A model generated the notes under the pieces. That model was not told the DNA's origin. It did not search any database and was given only the letters and a program-made list of their open reading frames with translations. A program made the translations under genes and the position numbers. Positions 16,799 through 25,005 of a stretch of DNA of 43,171 bases are shown here, in pieces (position 1 is the first letter of the stretch; every line of letters begins with the position of its first letter). This stretch comes from Pontibacillus marinus BH030004 = DSM 16465 (GTDB lineage: Bacteria; Bacillota; Bacilli; Bacillales; BH030062). The DNA is taken from positions 1-43,171 of the forward strand of contig NZ_AULJ01000045.1 in assembly GCF_000425225.1 (NCBI RefSeq), in the 5' to 3' direction.

Positions 16799-17989
16799 TT
16801 GAATAGAGTAATTACAAAAATTATTGTTCTATTTCTTCTGTTAGCTACTCTTAGTGGCTGTTGGAGCAAAAAAGAGCTTGATAATCTGGCTATCGTTACT
16901 GGAATTGGTATAGATAAAGCTGAAGAAGGATATGAAGTCAGCGTGCAAATCATTAACCCTGCAGAAGTAGCTGCTAAGCAACTTACAACAAGAACAGCTG
17001 TTTCAAGTTATACTGCTTCAGGAAAATCCTTATTTGATGCAATACGGAATTTGATCGAAGTTACTCCAAGAAAGGTGTACCTGTCACACACTAGAATTGT
17101 GATCTTTAGTGAGGAACTAGCGAAAGAAGGAATCAGTGATACGATTGACTTTTTAGTTCGTGATCATGAATTACGAACTGATTTTTACTTAGCCATTGCA
17201 AAAGGCTATTCTGCAAAACAAATGCTAAATATCTTAACACCACTTGATAAAATACCAGCTAGTAAAATGTATGCAATGATTGACAATAGTGAAAGGTATT
17301 TAGCTCAAACGAGAACAGTTAAAATACAAAAATTCACAGCAGACTTATTGCTAGAAGGTCAACAGCCATTTTTAACAGGTATATATATCCAAGGAAGTAC
17401 GGATATAGGAAATTCAATTGAAAATGTAGAAAGAGTCGATTCGCCTGCAAAAATACTCGCAGATCATATAGGTGCTATGAAAGGTGATCAATTAATTGGA
17501 TGGCTTGAACATAAAGAAAGTAAGGGCTTTAATTACTTAACGGGTAAAGTAAAAAATTCAACAGAAATAATACCTTGTAAAGATGATGATAAGTACACAT
17601 CCTTTGAAATAATAAGTACAGATAAAAAGATTAAAGGAAAAGTAAAAGATGGCAAACCTACCTTTACTATTGATATTAAAGTTCGAGCTAATGTTGCACA
17701 AAGCGACTGTGAGTTGAAGATTTCTAATCCGAAAACATTAGATAAACTAGAAAAAGATTTAAATAAAGAAATATCCGATACAGCTTCTCTAACCCTTGAG
17801 GCCATACAGAAAGATTTGCAAACTGATATTGTTGGATTTGGAGAACTATTGCATAGAACTAAGAATAAGGATTGGCAAAAAATTAAAGGACAATGGGATG
17901 AGCTATTTCCTGAAGCTGATATCAAAGTTAATGTTCAGACAAAAATCAAACGTACTGGTACAATAACTGATTCATTCAAAGAAAAGTAA
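16799..17989 (+). CDS. Spore germination receptor C subunit, lipoprotein (Ger(x)C)
   Basis: A 396-residue lipoprotein C subunit. The signal peptide ends with the lipobox LSGC, giving the lipidated Cys21, followed by WSKKELDNLAIVTGIGIDK, the typical GerAC start. The C-terminal half is the usual alpha/beta region. TTG at 16799 is chosen because AAAGGA lies nine bases before; a TTG at 16790 would overlap the A-subunit stop and has no ribosome site. Only five bases separate it from the A subunit, so the two are co-translated. It anchors on the outer face of the inner spore membrane. Confidence 0.93.
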   Translation: MNRVITKIIVLFLLLATLSGCWSKKELDNLAIVTGIGIDKAEEGYEVSVQIINPAEVAAKQLTTRTAVSSYTASGKSLFDAIRNLIEVTPRKVYLSHTRIVIFSEELAKEGISDTIDFLVRDHELRTDFYLAIAKGYSAKQMLNILTPLDKIPASKMYAMIDNSERYLAQTRTVKIQKFTADLLLEGQQPFLTGIYIQGSTDIGNSIENVERVDSPAKILADHIGAMKGDQLIGWLEHKESKGFNYLTGKVKNSTEIIPCKDDDKYTSFEIISTDKKIKGKVKDGKPTFTIDIKVRANVAQSDCELKISNPKTLDKLEKDLNKEISDTASLTLEAIQKDLQTDIVGFGELLHRTKNKDWQKIKGQWDELFPEADIKVNVQTKIKRTGTITDSFKEK

Positions 17990-18005
17990 AAAGGAGTCAT
18001 ACTTC

Positions 18006-18236
18006 ATGCTTTTCCTTTTAATCATTACGATTATGATCGTGGCCTGGATCGATCTCTCATCTATATTTCGAGAAAGATACATTAAAGAAGGCTTCTTTAG
18101 TTTAGGTTTTTATATTATTGCACTCGCCTTTAGCATTTATCTTCAAATGAACGGTAAGGTACCTACCCCCCTTAAAGGAGTAACTGTAATCGTTAAACCT
18201 ATTACTAAAGGTGTGCTTTCGATTTTACAATTATAA
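18006..18236 (+). CDS. Small germination receptor D-type subunit
   Basis: A 76-residue protein with two membrane helices: about residues 1-18 (MLFLLIITIMIVAWIDLS) and 30-47 (FFSLGFYIIALAFSIYLQM). Small two-helix D subunits are known in several Bacillus germination receptor operons, where they modulate receptor output. The position between the C and B genes, 16 bases after the C stop and 13 before the B start, supports this. The ATG has AAGGAG at nine bases. The sequence itself has no catalytic motif. Confidence 0.75.
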   Translation: MLFLLIITIMIVAWIDLSSIFRERYIKEGFFSLGFYIIALAFSIYLQMNGKVPTPLKGVTVIVKPITKGVLSILQL

Positions 18237-18249
18237 GGCGGAATGAATA

Positions 18250-19359
18250 ATGAGGATGGACGAAAAAATTAATGTAAGACAGTTTACACTTTTGTTAACA
18301 CTTTTTACTATCGGTACATCTGTATTAATTACGCCTTCCCAACTAGCAACTTTAGCTAAAGAAAGTGCATGGATCGCTGCAAGTATGAGTGTATTTGGAG
18401 GGCTACTTGTATTACTTCTTTATCTATTTATTGGTCATTTACAACCACATCTTAACTTATTTCAGCACAATGAATATGCATTTGGGAAGTGGTTAGGAAA
18501 GTTATTCACGTTGATTATCGTTCTTTTTTCCTTGATCGGTGCAAGCACCGTTCTCTGGACTGTTGGAGATTTTGTGATTGTTCAGGTTATACCGGAAACC
18601 CCTTTGGCTGCGATCTGTATTTTATTTATGACTATTATTGTATATGGGACTAAATTAGGCATTGAAACAATTGTTAAAACAGTTGAAATCTTTTTCCCCT
18701 GGATTATTATGCTGTTAACGATTATCGTCTTATTTAGCATACCTAGTATGGACATCAAACAATTACAACCACTGTGGGGGCAACCTATAAGCAAGGTTGT
18801 AGAAGCAAGCATTTATGAACTAAGTATATCAACGTTTCCTTTAATCCTATTATTTGTGCTATATCCTTCTGTTTTAAACCCTGATTCTAAAGGTACGAGA
18901 TCCATCCTATTAGGATATTTATTTGCCGAATTTCTAATAATGTCCATAACGGTAATTGCCATAAGTGTCTTAGGTTATAAACTAACTTCCCATTATGTAT
19001 ATCCTACTTATGTTATGGCTGAGCGTATTGAATTCATCGTGTTATTGGATCGTTTGGAAGTAGTGATTGCAATTTCTTGGATCTTATCGATTTTCTTTAA
19101 GCTATTTATATACTTTTATATATCACTGATTGGGATCTCGCAATTACTCGGACTAAAGCATTACCGACCTGTTACAATACCTATGGGAATCATTGTCATA
19201 GGGTTAGCATTAATCATTTATCCAGATTCCATTTTTGCAGGAAAGTGGAACAAGGAAACATGGGTTCCCCTTTCTATTATAATAGGTGTTGTTTATCCCA
19301 TTGTTTTATTGTGTGGATCAAAAATAAAATCGATCTTAAGACGGAATCATAGAGGTTGA
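18250..19359 (+). CDS. Spore germination receptor B subunit, first copy
   Basis: A 369-residue polytopic protein of the GerAB/ArcD/ProY family, part of the amino acid-polyamine-organocation transporter superfamily, with about ten helices. It starts MRMDEKINVRQFTLLLTLFT with GTSVLITPSQLATLAK, the usual helix 1 and TM1 break. In receptors of known type the B subunit binds the germinant. The ATG at 18250 follows GGCGG. It overlaps the second B gene region: the second gene starts five bases after this stop. Confidence 0.93.
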   Translation: MRMDEKINVRQFTLLLTLFTIGTSVLITPSQLATLAKESAWIAASMSVFGGLLVLLLYLFIGHLQPHLNLFQHNEYAFGKWLGKLFTLIIVLFSLIGASTVLWTVGDFVIVQVIPETPLAAICILFMTIIVYGTKLGIETIVKTVEIFFPWIIMLLTIIVLFSIPSMDIKQLQPLWGQPISKVVEASIYELSISTFPLILLFVLYPSVLNPDSKGTRSILLGYLFAEFLIMSITVIAISVLGYKLTSHYVYPTYVMAERIEFIVLLDRLEVVIAISWILSIFFKLFIYFYISLIGISQLLGLKHYRPVTIPMGIIVIGLALIIYPDSIFAGKWNKETWVPLSIIIGVVYPIVLLCGSKIKSILRRNHRG

Positions 19360-19364
19360 GAGAT

Positions 19365-20471
19365 ATGGAAAAAGCACAGATCAGTTCAACACAATTTGTT
19401 TTTCTTATTATTATGTTTGAGTTCGGTAGTACCATTATTGTTGGGATGGGGTTTGACGCTAAGCAAGATGCGTGGTTAACCATACTTTCAGGGATGCTTG
19501 GAGGAGTTATTCTCTACCTTATCTACACGCATTTACATAAAAAGTTTCCAAATGCCCATATAACCACATACTCCTCCCAACTTCTTGGAAAGTACTTAGG
19601 TTATATCGTTGCTTGGGCTTATATTTTCTATTTCTTTTACTTATCTGCGCGTGTATTACGTGACTTTAGTGAGTTAATCGTGATTACAATTTTAAAAGAA
19701 ACCCCACTGCTTGCTGTCATGCTTATATTTACATTGGTTATCGTTTATAGTTGCACATTGGGTATCGAGACTATTGCTAGGACAGGTGAAATATTCTTTC
19801 CATATGTTCTTGGGTCTGGGTTGATCTTTCTCTTTTTTGTATTCATAACTGGCATTCCTCAAGCTGACAATTTACAGCCGCCTTTAGAAAAAGGGTGGGT
19901 GAATATTTTTATTAAGACATTCCCACAAACCCTTACTTTCCCTTTTGGAGAGCTTGTCGTTTTTACAATGCTGTTTCCCTATTTAAACAGAGAAGAGAAA
20001 GCCAGAAAATTAGGGATTCAAGCCATTTTAATCAGTACACTTTTTCTAATCATTACAAACCTTACGATCCTTGCATCATTAGGACCTGATTTAGCTAAAC
20101 GATCTGTCGTGCCGCTACTAGATACAATATCGTTGGTTAATATTCAAGGGATCGTCCAACGCATGGATCCTATAGTAATCATCATAATGGTCATCGTAGG
20201 TGTTATGAAAATTGTCGTATTCTTTTTAGCTGCATTTATAGGCTTACATGATGTATTACCAAAGTTAAAAAACAAAAAGAGATATGTAACAAGCTCTGTG
20301 CTTGGAGTATTATTAATAATGGTTGCTTTAATAATGAGTCAAAGCTATGTAGAGCACATATTTGTTGGATTAGAAATTGTCCCACCTTACATTCATGTGC
20401 CCATGCAGATCATAATACCTACAATACTACTGATTCTTTCCTTTATAAGAGGTAGAAAAAAAGAGGTATAA
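19365..20471 (+). CDS. Spore germination receptor B subunit, second copy
   Basis: A second GerAB-family protein of 368 residues in the same operon, with about ten helices (ISSTQFVFLIIMFEFGSTII at the start). It is clearly related to the first copy in layout (helix 1, then a KQDAWLT/KESAWIA loop), but the sequences have diverged widely. The ATG at 19365 has AGAGG nine bases upstream. Two B subunits with one A and one C is known in some Bacillus and Clostridium operons and can broaden or combine nutrient recognition. The operon ends here at a strong terminator. Confidence 0.92.
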   Translation: MEKAQISSTQFVFLIIMFEFGSTIIVGMGFDAKQDAWLTILSGMLGGVILYLIYTHLHKKFPNAHITTYSSQLLGKYLGYIVAWAYIFYFFYLSARVLRDFSELIVITILKETPLLAVMLIFTLVIVYSCTLGIETIARTGEIFFPYVLGSGLIFLFFVFITGIPQADNLQPPLEKGWVNIFIKTFPQTLTFPFGELVVFTMLFPYLNREEKARKLGIQAILISTLFLIITNLTILASLGPDLAKRSVVPLLDTISLVNIQGIVQRMDPIVIIIMVIVGVMKIVVFFLAAFIGLHDVLPKLKNKKRYVTSSVLGVLLIMVALIMSQSYVEHIFVGLEIVPPYIHVPMQIIIPTILLILSFIRGRKKEV

Positions 20472-20475
20472 TTAA

Positions 20476-20503
20476 AAAAGAGCTTGGAGATCCCAAGCTC
20501 TTT
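20476..20503. terminator. Terminator of the germination operon
   Basis: AAAGAGCTTGG pairs with CCAAGCTCTTT around a short loop. It directly follows the stop of the second B gene and also faces the end of the minus-strand DUF6501 gene, with T-rich flank on both strands. Confidence 0.85.
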
Positions 20504-20506
20504 GCT

Positions 20507-20713
20507 TTACTCTACTTCTTTAAAATAATCTTTTTTAAAACCACCAATTTTGCCAGTATTATCGATGATAAAGATCCATTCATCTGTTTCGTTTTTTACA
20601 TCATATACTTTTCCTGGTGTTAAAACATTATTTACTACATATTTATCAGCGTTTGCATGAACACATTCTACACGTTTAATGGTTTCTGTATCATACCAAT
20701 GTTTATGAATCAT
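20507..20713 (-). CDS. DUF6501 family protein
   Basis: A 68-residue small soluble protein resembling the DUF6501 family of Bacillaceae, of unknown function. It contains IKRVECVHANADKYVVNNVL followed by TPGKVYDVKNETDEW and IIDNTGKIGGF, which looks like a small SH3-like beta barrel. The ATG at 20713 is chosen because AAGGAAG lies six bases upstream. It is 17 bases after the manA stop on the same strand and probably forms an operon with it. Confidence 0.65.
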   Translation of the reverse strand: MIHKHWYDTETIKRVECVHANADKYVVNNVLTPGKVYDVKNETDEWIFIIDNTGKIGGFKKDYFKEVE

Positions 20714-20730
20714 ATTCATCTTCCTTTCTT

Positions 20731-21681
20731 TTATGGGTGAGATACAATTATGGTAGCATCTCCATCTAATGTAAATTCTTCAATTTGACTTGTTAAAATA
20801 AAGTGATCTCCTTTATGAACCTTGTATGTTTCTCCACCTACTGTCATTGTAGCTTCTCCATCAATAACGCTAAATAACTGGAAGTAAGAGTCTTGCTTGA
20901 ATGACCCAGCACCATCCAACACATATTTAAAAACAGAGAAAAACTCAGATTCAACAAGTGTTGTAATAAAAGCACCCGTTCTTTGTTCTTCCATAAATGA
21001 TAACTCATTATCTTCGTGGGGAACATTGGTCACTTCTATAGCTTGATCTAAATGCAGATCACGTGTGTTTCCTTCTGCATCAACACGATCGTAATCATAA
21101 ACACGATATGTCGTATCAGAGCTTTGCTGTGTTTCTAAGACAAGTGTGCCCTCACATAATGCATGAATTGTACCACTTGGCACATAAAAGAAGTCACCTG
21201 GATTAATATGTACTTTGCGCAACAAATCATCCCACTTACCTGACTGAATCATATGTTCAAGTTCATCTCTCGTTTGAGCATGATGACCAAAAATTAATTC
21301 AGCACCAGGTTCACAGTCAATAATATACCAACATTCCGTCTTTCCAAACTCATGATCCCCTTCATGTTCCTGCGCATAGGTGTCATCAGGGTGTACTTGA
21401 ACAGATAAATCACGATTCGCATCTAAAATTTTGGTAAGAAGAGGAAACACCTCAGATTGATAATGTCCGAATAGTTCAGGATGCTCTTCCCATACTTTGT
21501 CTAATGAAATCCCTTCATAAAGGCCATTTTCCACAACACTTTGGCCATTTTTATGAGCTGATATTGCCCAACATTCACCTGTTTGAGAGGATGGAATTTC
21601 ATAATGAAACTCCTCTTTTAATTTTGTCCCTCCCCATATACGTTCCTTGAAGATCGGTTGTAAAAAAAGTGGTTCTGTCAT
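20731..21681 (-). CDS. manA: Mannose-6-phosphate isomerase, class I
   Basis: A 316-residue zinc-dependent isomerase that interconverts mannose-6-phosphate and fructose-6-phosphate. Zinc-site residues are visible: His97 in VQVHPDD, Glu117 in GKTECWYI, and His in SGTIHALCEG. The C-terminal cupin half includes LVLETQQSSDTTYRVYDYDR, a clear family stretch. Length is that of the short Bacillus-type enzymes (ManA, GmuF, YvyI). It leads a probable two-gene unit with the DUF6501 gene. No sugar PTS gene is next to it. Confidence 0.95.
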   Translation of the reverse strand: MTEPLFLQPIFKERIWGGTKLKEEFHYEIPSSQTGECWAISAHKNGQSVVENGLYEGISLDKVWEEHPELFGHYQSEVFPLLTKILDANRDLSVQVHPDDTYAQEHEGDHEFGKTECWYIIDCEPGAELIFGHHAQTRDELEHMIQSGKWDDLLRKVHINPGDFFYVPSGTIHALCEGTLVLETQQSSDTTYRVYDYDRVDAEGNTRDLHLDQAIEVTNVPHEDNELSFMEEQRTGAFITTLVESEFFSVFKYVLDGAGSFKQDSYFQLFSVIDGEATMTVGGETYKVHKGDHFILTSQIEEFTLDGDATIIVSHP

Positions 21682-21813
21682 TTAATCTCCTCCAACTACA
21701 ACATACACTAGTTCATCAGCTTTTTTACCATTATTGCTTAACCTCGGTAAGTTTGCTATTTACCATGATAACCCGTCAGGACAGCGATCTCAATCCTTAA
21801 TTCAATAAGTAAT

Positions 21814-22188
21814 CTATACTTTAGTGGAGTAAGACAAAAACTCCAAACGATTTCCAAAAGGGTCAAACACATAAACACGATCTGCGTCAGGAAGTTTGTC
21901 GTCCTCTTTGTATGAAACATTTTGCTCTCTTAAATGATCCTTAAACTCTTCAAAGTTTTCAATTTCAAAGGCAGGATGTGCTTTAGTCTCTCCTATGAAG
22001 TCTTGTTTCACTCCAATATGTAATTGATGGTTGCCACATTGAAACCAAACTCCTCCATTCTTTTGAAGTGACTTTGGTTTTTCTATTAATTCCATTCCTA
22101 GCTTACCGCTATAAAAGGTAATTGCATCATCTTCACGATTTGGTGGAGCAGCTACTTGAACATGGTCAATTCCTATATAGTTAAACAT
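21814..22188 (-). CDS. VOC family protein (glyoxalase/dioxygenase fold)
   Basis: A 124-residue vicinal-oxygen-chelate protein. The first metal-ligand position is His9 in GIDHVQVAAPP, and the fold is shown by FYSGKLGMELIEKP, FQCGNHQLHIGV and the closing RVYVFDPFGNRLEFL with a Glu ligand. Members of this size include glyoxalases and resistance proteins. It is transcribed after the mhqD-like gene, with 83 bases between; a weak hairpin lies in the gap. In B. subtilis mhqD is linked to larger ring-cleavage dioxygenases of the same fold, so a role in quinone or electrophile handling is possible but unproven. Confidence 0.88.
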   Translation of the reverse strand: MFNYIGIDHVQVAAPPNREDDAITFYSGKLGMELIEKPKSLQKNGGVWFQCGNHQLHIGVKQDFIGETKAHPAFEIENFEEFKDHLREQNVSYKEDDKLPDADRVYVFDPFGNRLEFLSYSTKV

Positions 22189-22207
22189 AACCCTTCCCCT
22201 TTTCCTA

Positions 22208-22244
22208 ATAAAAAATAAAGAGAAGCTGAAATATCAGCTCCCCT
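22208..22244 (-). terminator. Possible weak terminator after mhqD
   Basis: On the minus strand AGCTGA and TCAGCT (22224-22239) pair, extended loosely by flanking GAG/CTC bases, and are followed by TTTATTTTTTATT. The stem is short, so partial readthrough into the VOC gene is possible. Confidence 0.45.
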
Positions 22245-22271
22245 CCATTATATACCAAATAAAACAGTTAA

Positions 22272-22877
22272 TCATTTCACATGTGTGTTGTACCAATCTG
22301 TAGCTTGCTGAACCTCTTGCTCTGTCAGTTGGTGACCTTTGTTTTCCCAAAATAGTGTTACATCAGAGCCAGCTTCTTCTAGTAATTGATTTAAGTCTTT
22401 CGTTTCCTCCGGTGCACAGATTGGATCGTTGGTGCCTGCTCCAATAAACACAGGCGTTTTACTCATATCTGGTAGGGATAACCCTCTAATTGGTACCATT
22501 GGATGGAATAGAATAGCACCTCGTAATACATTTTCATAATGAAACAATAAGCTACCTGCAATATTTGCTCCATTCGAATATCCTACAGCCAAGAGGTCAG
22601 AACGATCGAAACCGTACTGTTCTGATGCTTGTTCAAGAAACTCATAAAGCTCTTTAGTACGAAACTTTAAATCTTCTTCATCAAATACTCCTTCGCGAAG
22701 TCTTTTAAAGAAGCGAGGCATACCATTCTCACTAACATTCCCTCGCACACTTAGTATTGATGCATCTGGATCTATCATTTTAGCTAATGGAATTAAATCT
22801 TGTTCCGTTCCGCCAGTACCGTGTAGTAATAAAAGAACAGGACTGTTTTTTGACCCTTGTTTAAAAATGTGTTCCAT
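22272..22877 (-). CDS. mhqD: Carboxylesterase MhqD-like alpha/beta hydrolase
   Basis: A 201-residue alpha/beta hydrolase of the carboxylesterase/phospholipase type. The catalytic triad is Ser101 in GYSNG, Asp151 in GTNDPIC and His182 in NKGHQL; the oxyanion loop is LLHGTGG at 18-24. The closest known protein by layout is MhqD (YodD) of B. subtilis, which belongs to the MhqR regulon induced by quinones and aldehydes. This is supported by an MhqR-like operator overlapping its promoter. The VOC gene downstream may be co-transcribed. The ATG has GAGGTGACAGATA in front. Confidence 0.88.
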   Translation of the reverse strand: MEHIFKQGSKNSPVLLLLHGTGGTEQDLIPLAKMIDPDASILSVRGNVSENGMPRFFKRLREGVFDEEDLKFRTKELYEFLEQASEQYGFDRSDLLAVGYSNGANIAGSLLFHYENVLRGAILFHPMVPIRGLSLPDMSKTPVFIGAGTNDPICAPEETKDLNQLLEEAGSDVTLFWENKGHQLTEQEVQQATDWYNTHVK

Positions 22878-22926
22878 TATCTGTCACCTCTGTTTACATA
22901 ATATAATTATAGTCAATGCACTCATC

Positions 22927-22972
22927 ATCTTAATTTCAAGATTATTTTATCTTGAATTCAAAATATCGTCAA
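22927..22972 (-). promoter_or_regulatory. Promoter with MhqR-like operators upstream of mhqD
   Basis: On the minus strand there is a near-consensus sigma-A promoter: TTGACG (22967-22972), a 17-base spacer, and TAAAAT (22944-22949). A box reading TATCTTGAATTCAAAATA on the plus strand (22948-22965) fills the spacer and closely resembles the published B. subtilis MhqR palindrome TATCTCGAATTCGAGATA. A second related box, ATCTTAATTTCAAGAT, is at 22927-22942 around the start site, 22 bases away centre to centre. This fits repression by an MhqR-type MarR protein; the regulator gene is not in the window. Confidence 0.65.
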
Positions 22973-22983
22973 ACTATAAATTC

Positions 22984-24042
22984 TTATTTATTTTGTATAT
23001 CAACAATCTTTGGGAGAAACCTTTGTAGAAACAAAGGAACTACGATAACAATGATCAGTAATCGAATCATTTGAAGAGAGCTGACTATAGAAGGATCGCC
23101 TCCTACTGTTTGAGCAGTTAGAGCCATTTCAATGAGCCCTCCTGGTGCTATACTTAAGATAGACGTTGCTAATTGCAACCCAGTTACTAGACTAAATATG
23201 TATCCTAAAGCAAAAGAAGTGAGAATTAAAATGATAGATAAACCAAAATATATCAAACAGTACTTTCCTGCTTTCAACACATCATGAAGGGAGATTTTAT
23301 AACCTAGGTAGACCCCAAGTGATACCTGAGCAAATATAAATAATACTGTCGGTAACGAATACATTGCTATCCCAAATGCTTGAAAAGATCCTGTAATGAT
23401 CATAGGTATCATAACAAAAGCAGCAGGAACTTTATGTTGAAAGACTTTCGCCAATAAATAAACAGCTAAGTAAATCATTAACGTCCAAGCAGATCCGGTC
23501 TCATTAGGCCCTAAAGAAATGCTTGTACTTCCACCACTTCCTTCATAAAAGAAATGAGTCGAAACAAATGGGATAATAAATAACACTGATAACAAACGAA
23601 CGGTATGAAAAACTGTTACTAATACCGTATTGCTCCCCATTGAATCACTTAATGCCAAGGATGCTGAGAGCCCTCCTGGAATGCTCCCAAGCATAGATGT
23701 ATCTGCTCTTATATCAATCCACTTTGTAATGATGTAGGCGTTTACCAATGCTAAAGTTATTAAGGTACAAGAAAACAATGTATAAGGAATTACATAAGGA
23801 GCTATTAAAGTGAAAGTGCTAGTCGTAAACGTATTCCCAAGCTGAATGCCCAAAATAACAAAACTTATATTTCTTAAGGTATAGGAAACTGCAGTATTTT
23901 TTTTAGTTGAGATTTTCCAGATCAACAAAGCTACAAGCGGACCTAGAACCCATGGAAGAGGAAGTTTAATCAAATAAAACACTCCTCCCCCAATGACTCC
24001 TATAACATAAGCCCATAATAACCTGCTTAAATTCATAATCAT
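22984..24042 (-). CDS. AbrB-type integral membrane protein (PF05145)
   Basis: A 352-residue polytopic membrane protein of the family often annotated as AbrB family transcriptional regulator or ammonia monooxygenase, names that do not describe this membrane fold. About ten helices form two repeats; each has the family motif LGSIPGGLSASLALSD and, in the second half, LSIAPGGLIEMALTAQ (PGG motifs). Function is unknown, and transport of a small molecule is likely. Start is ATG at 24042 or 24036. It sits immediately upstream of the terC gene end and is transcribed on the same strand, after a 53-base gap. Confidence 0.85.
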   Translation of the reverse strand: MIMNLSRLLWAYVIGVIGGGVFYLIKLPLPWVLGPLVALLIWKISTKKNTAVSYTLRNISFVILGIQLGNTFTTSTFTLIAPYVIPYTLFSCTLITLALVNAYIITKWIDIRADTSMLGSIPGGLSASLALSDSMGSNTVLVTVFHTVRLLSVLFIIPFVSTHFFYEGSGGSTSISLGPNETGSAWTLMIYLAVYLLAKVFQHKVPAAFVMIPMIITGSFQAFGIAMYSLPTVLFIFAQVSLGVYLGYKISLHDVLKAGKYCLIYFGLSIILILTSFALGYIFSLVTGLQLATSILSIAPGGLIEMALTAQTVGGDPSIVSSLQMIRLLIIVIVVPLFLQRFLPKIVDIQNK

Positions 24043-24095
24043 CCAACCCTTATGTCGTTGTACCCTTATCCTATCACAGACCTTCTTCTAATACT

Positions 24096-24902
24096 CTACT
24101 TCTGCATATCATATGGGTTAGGTTCTTCGTGTTGTTCTCTAGGAGAAGAAAACCAACCTATAAGAGCTGTTGCAAGTAATACTGTCCAAAAAATCACTTG
24201 CCATGTAATAGATTCTGGAAAATGTTTCGGTATCATTTGTACATCTTTATGTGCAAGCACATGAACAAGTAGCTTTACACCAACCCAACCTACAATAATG
24301 TATGCTGCACTTTGTAGCCCTTTCTTTTCTTGAAGAATCTTAACAAAATAAGAAGCAGCTACTCGAATAAGAATTACACCTGCAAGTCCACCAGCTAGAA
24401 TAACTCCGAATTTTGCACCATCTAAATCTCCTACTTTAGGTAGTGAGGTTTCTGGAAGGCTTGAAGCCAAGGCTACTGCTGCTAAGATCGAATCAATTGC
24501 AAATACAATATCTGTTAGTTCTACTTTTAATACTGTTTTCCAGAACCCTTTAGAAGATACTTGTTCTGATCCTTGTTCTTTACCTTTTTCTTCATCTTCA
24601 CCTGGATCTTTATTCAATAGATGTTTTTTCACTAGGAATTTTATTGAAATATAGAGCAAGTAGGCTGCACCAAGTGCTTGTACTTGCCAAATATGAACGA
24701 GAAACGATATTAAAAATAATGATATAAACCTAAATACAAATGCTCCACCCAGTCCATAAAGTAACGCACGTCTTTGTTGTTTATCAGGTAGGTGTTTCAC
24801 CATTAATGCCATTACTAAAGCATTATCAGCAGCAAGAATCCCTTCTAATCCGATAATGACTAAAAACACCCAACTATACTCCAACCAAAAACCAAAATCC
24901 AT
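24096..24902 (-). CDS. TerC family membrane protein
   Basis: A 268-residue TerC-family membrane protein with about seven helices, like YkoY and YceF of B. subtilis; some of these export Mn(II). Conserved parts are GLEGILAADNALVMALMV near the N-terminus, with the Asp-Asn pair, and VELTDIVFAIDSILAAVALA in the centre, with the second Asp motif. A soluble, charged loop (NKDPGEDEEKGKEQ) separates the halves. The ATG at 24902 has AAGGAGG seven bases upstream; a longer reading adds nine residues without a ribosome site. Manganese export is inference from family knowledge. Confidence 0.9.
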   Translation of the reverse strand: MDFGFWLEYSWVFLVIIGLEGILAADNALVMALMVKHLPDKQQRRALLYGLGGAFVFRFISLFLISFLVHIWQVQALGAAYLLYISIKFLVKKHLLNKDPGEDEEKGKEQGSEQVSSKGFWKTVLKVELTDIVFAIDSILAAVALASSLPETSLPKVGDLDGAKFGVILAGGLAGVILIRVAASYFVKILQEKKGLQSAAYIIVGWVGVKLLVHVLAHKDVQMIPKHFPESITWQVIFWTVLLATALIGWFSSPREQHEEPNPYDMQK

Positions 24903-24954
24903 ATAGAAGCCTCCTTCATGCCTTTCCATTACCGGATTCTATAGAATTTAAACT

Positions 24955-25001
24955 AAAAACCCCTCACCCAAGTTTTGGTTATAAACCTGAGTGAGGGGTT
25001 A
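24955..25001 (-). terminator. Rho-independent terminator after msrAB
   Basis: On the minus strand AACCCCTCAC pairs with GTGAGGGGTT and is followed by TTTTAG. It starts six bases after the msrAB stop and ends msrAB transcription before terC begins. Confidence 0.85.
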
Positions 25002-25005
25002 ATGC

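Noticed and set aside
21682-21813. Operator or riboswitch in the gap before manA
   Set aside because: Only weak, imperfect inverted repeats are present; nothing could be supported.
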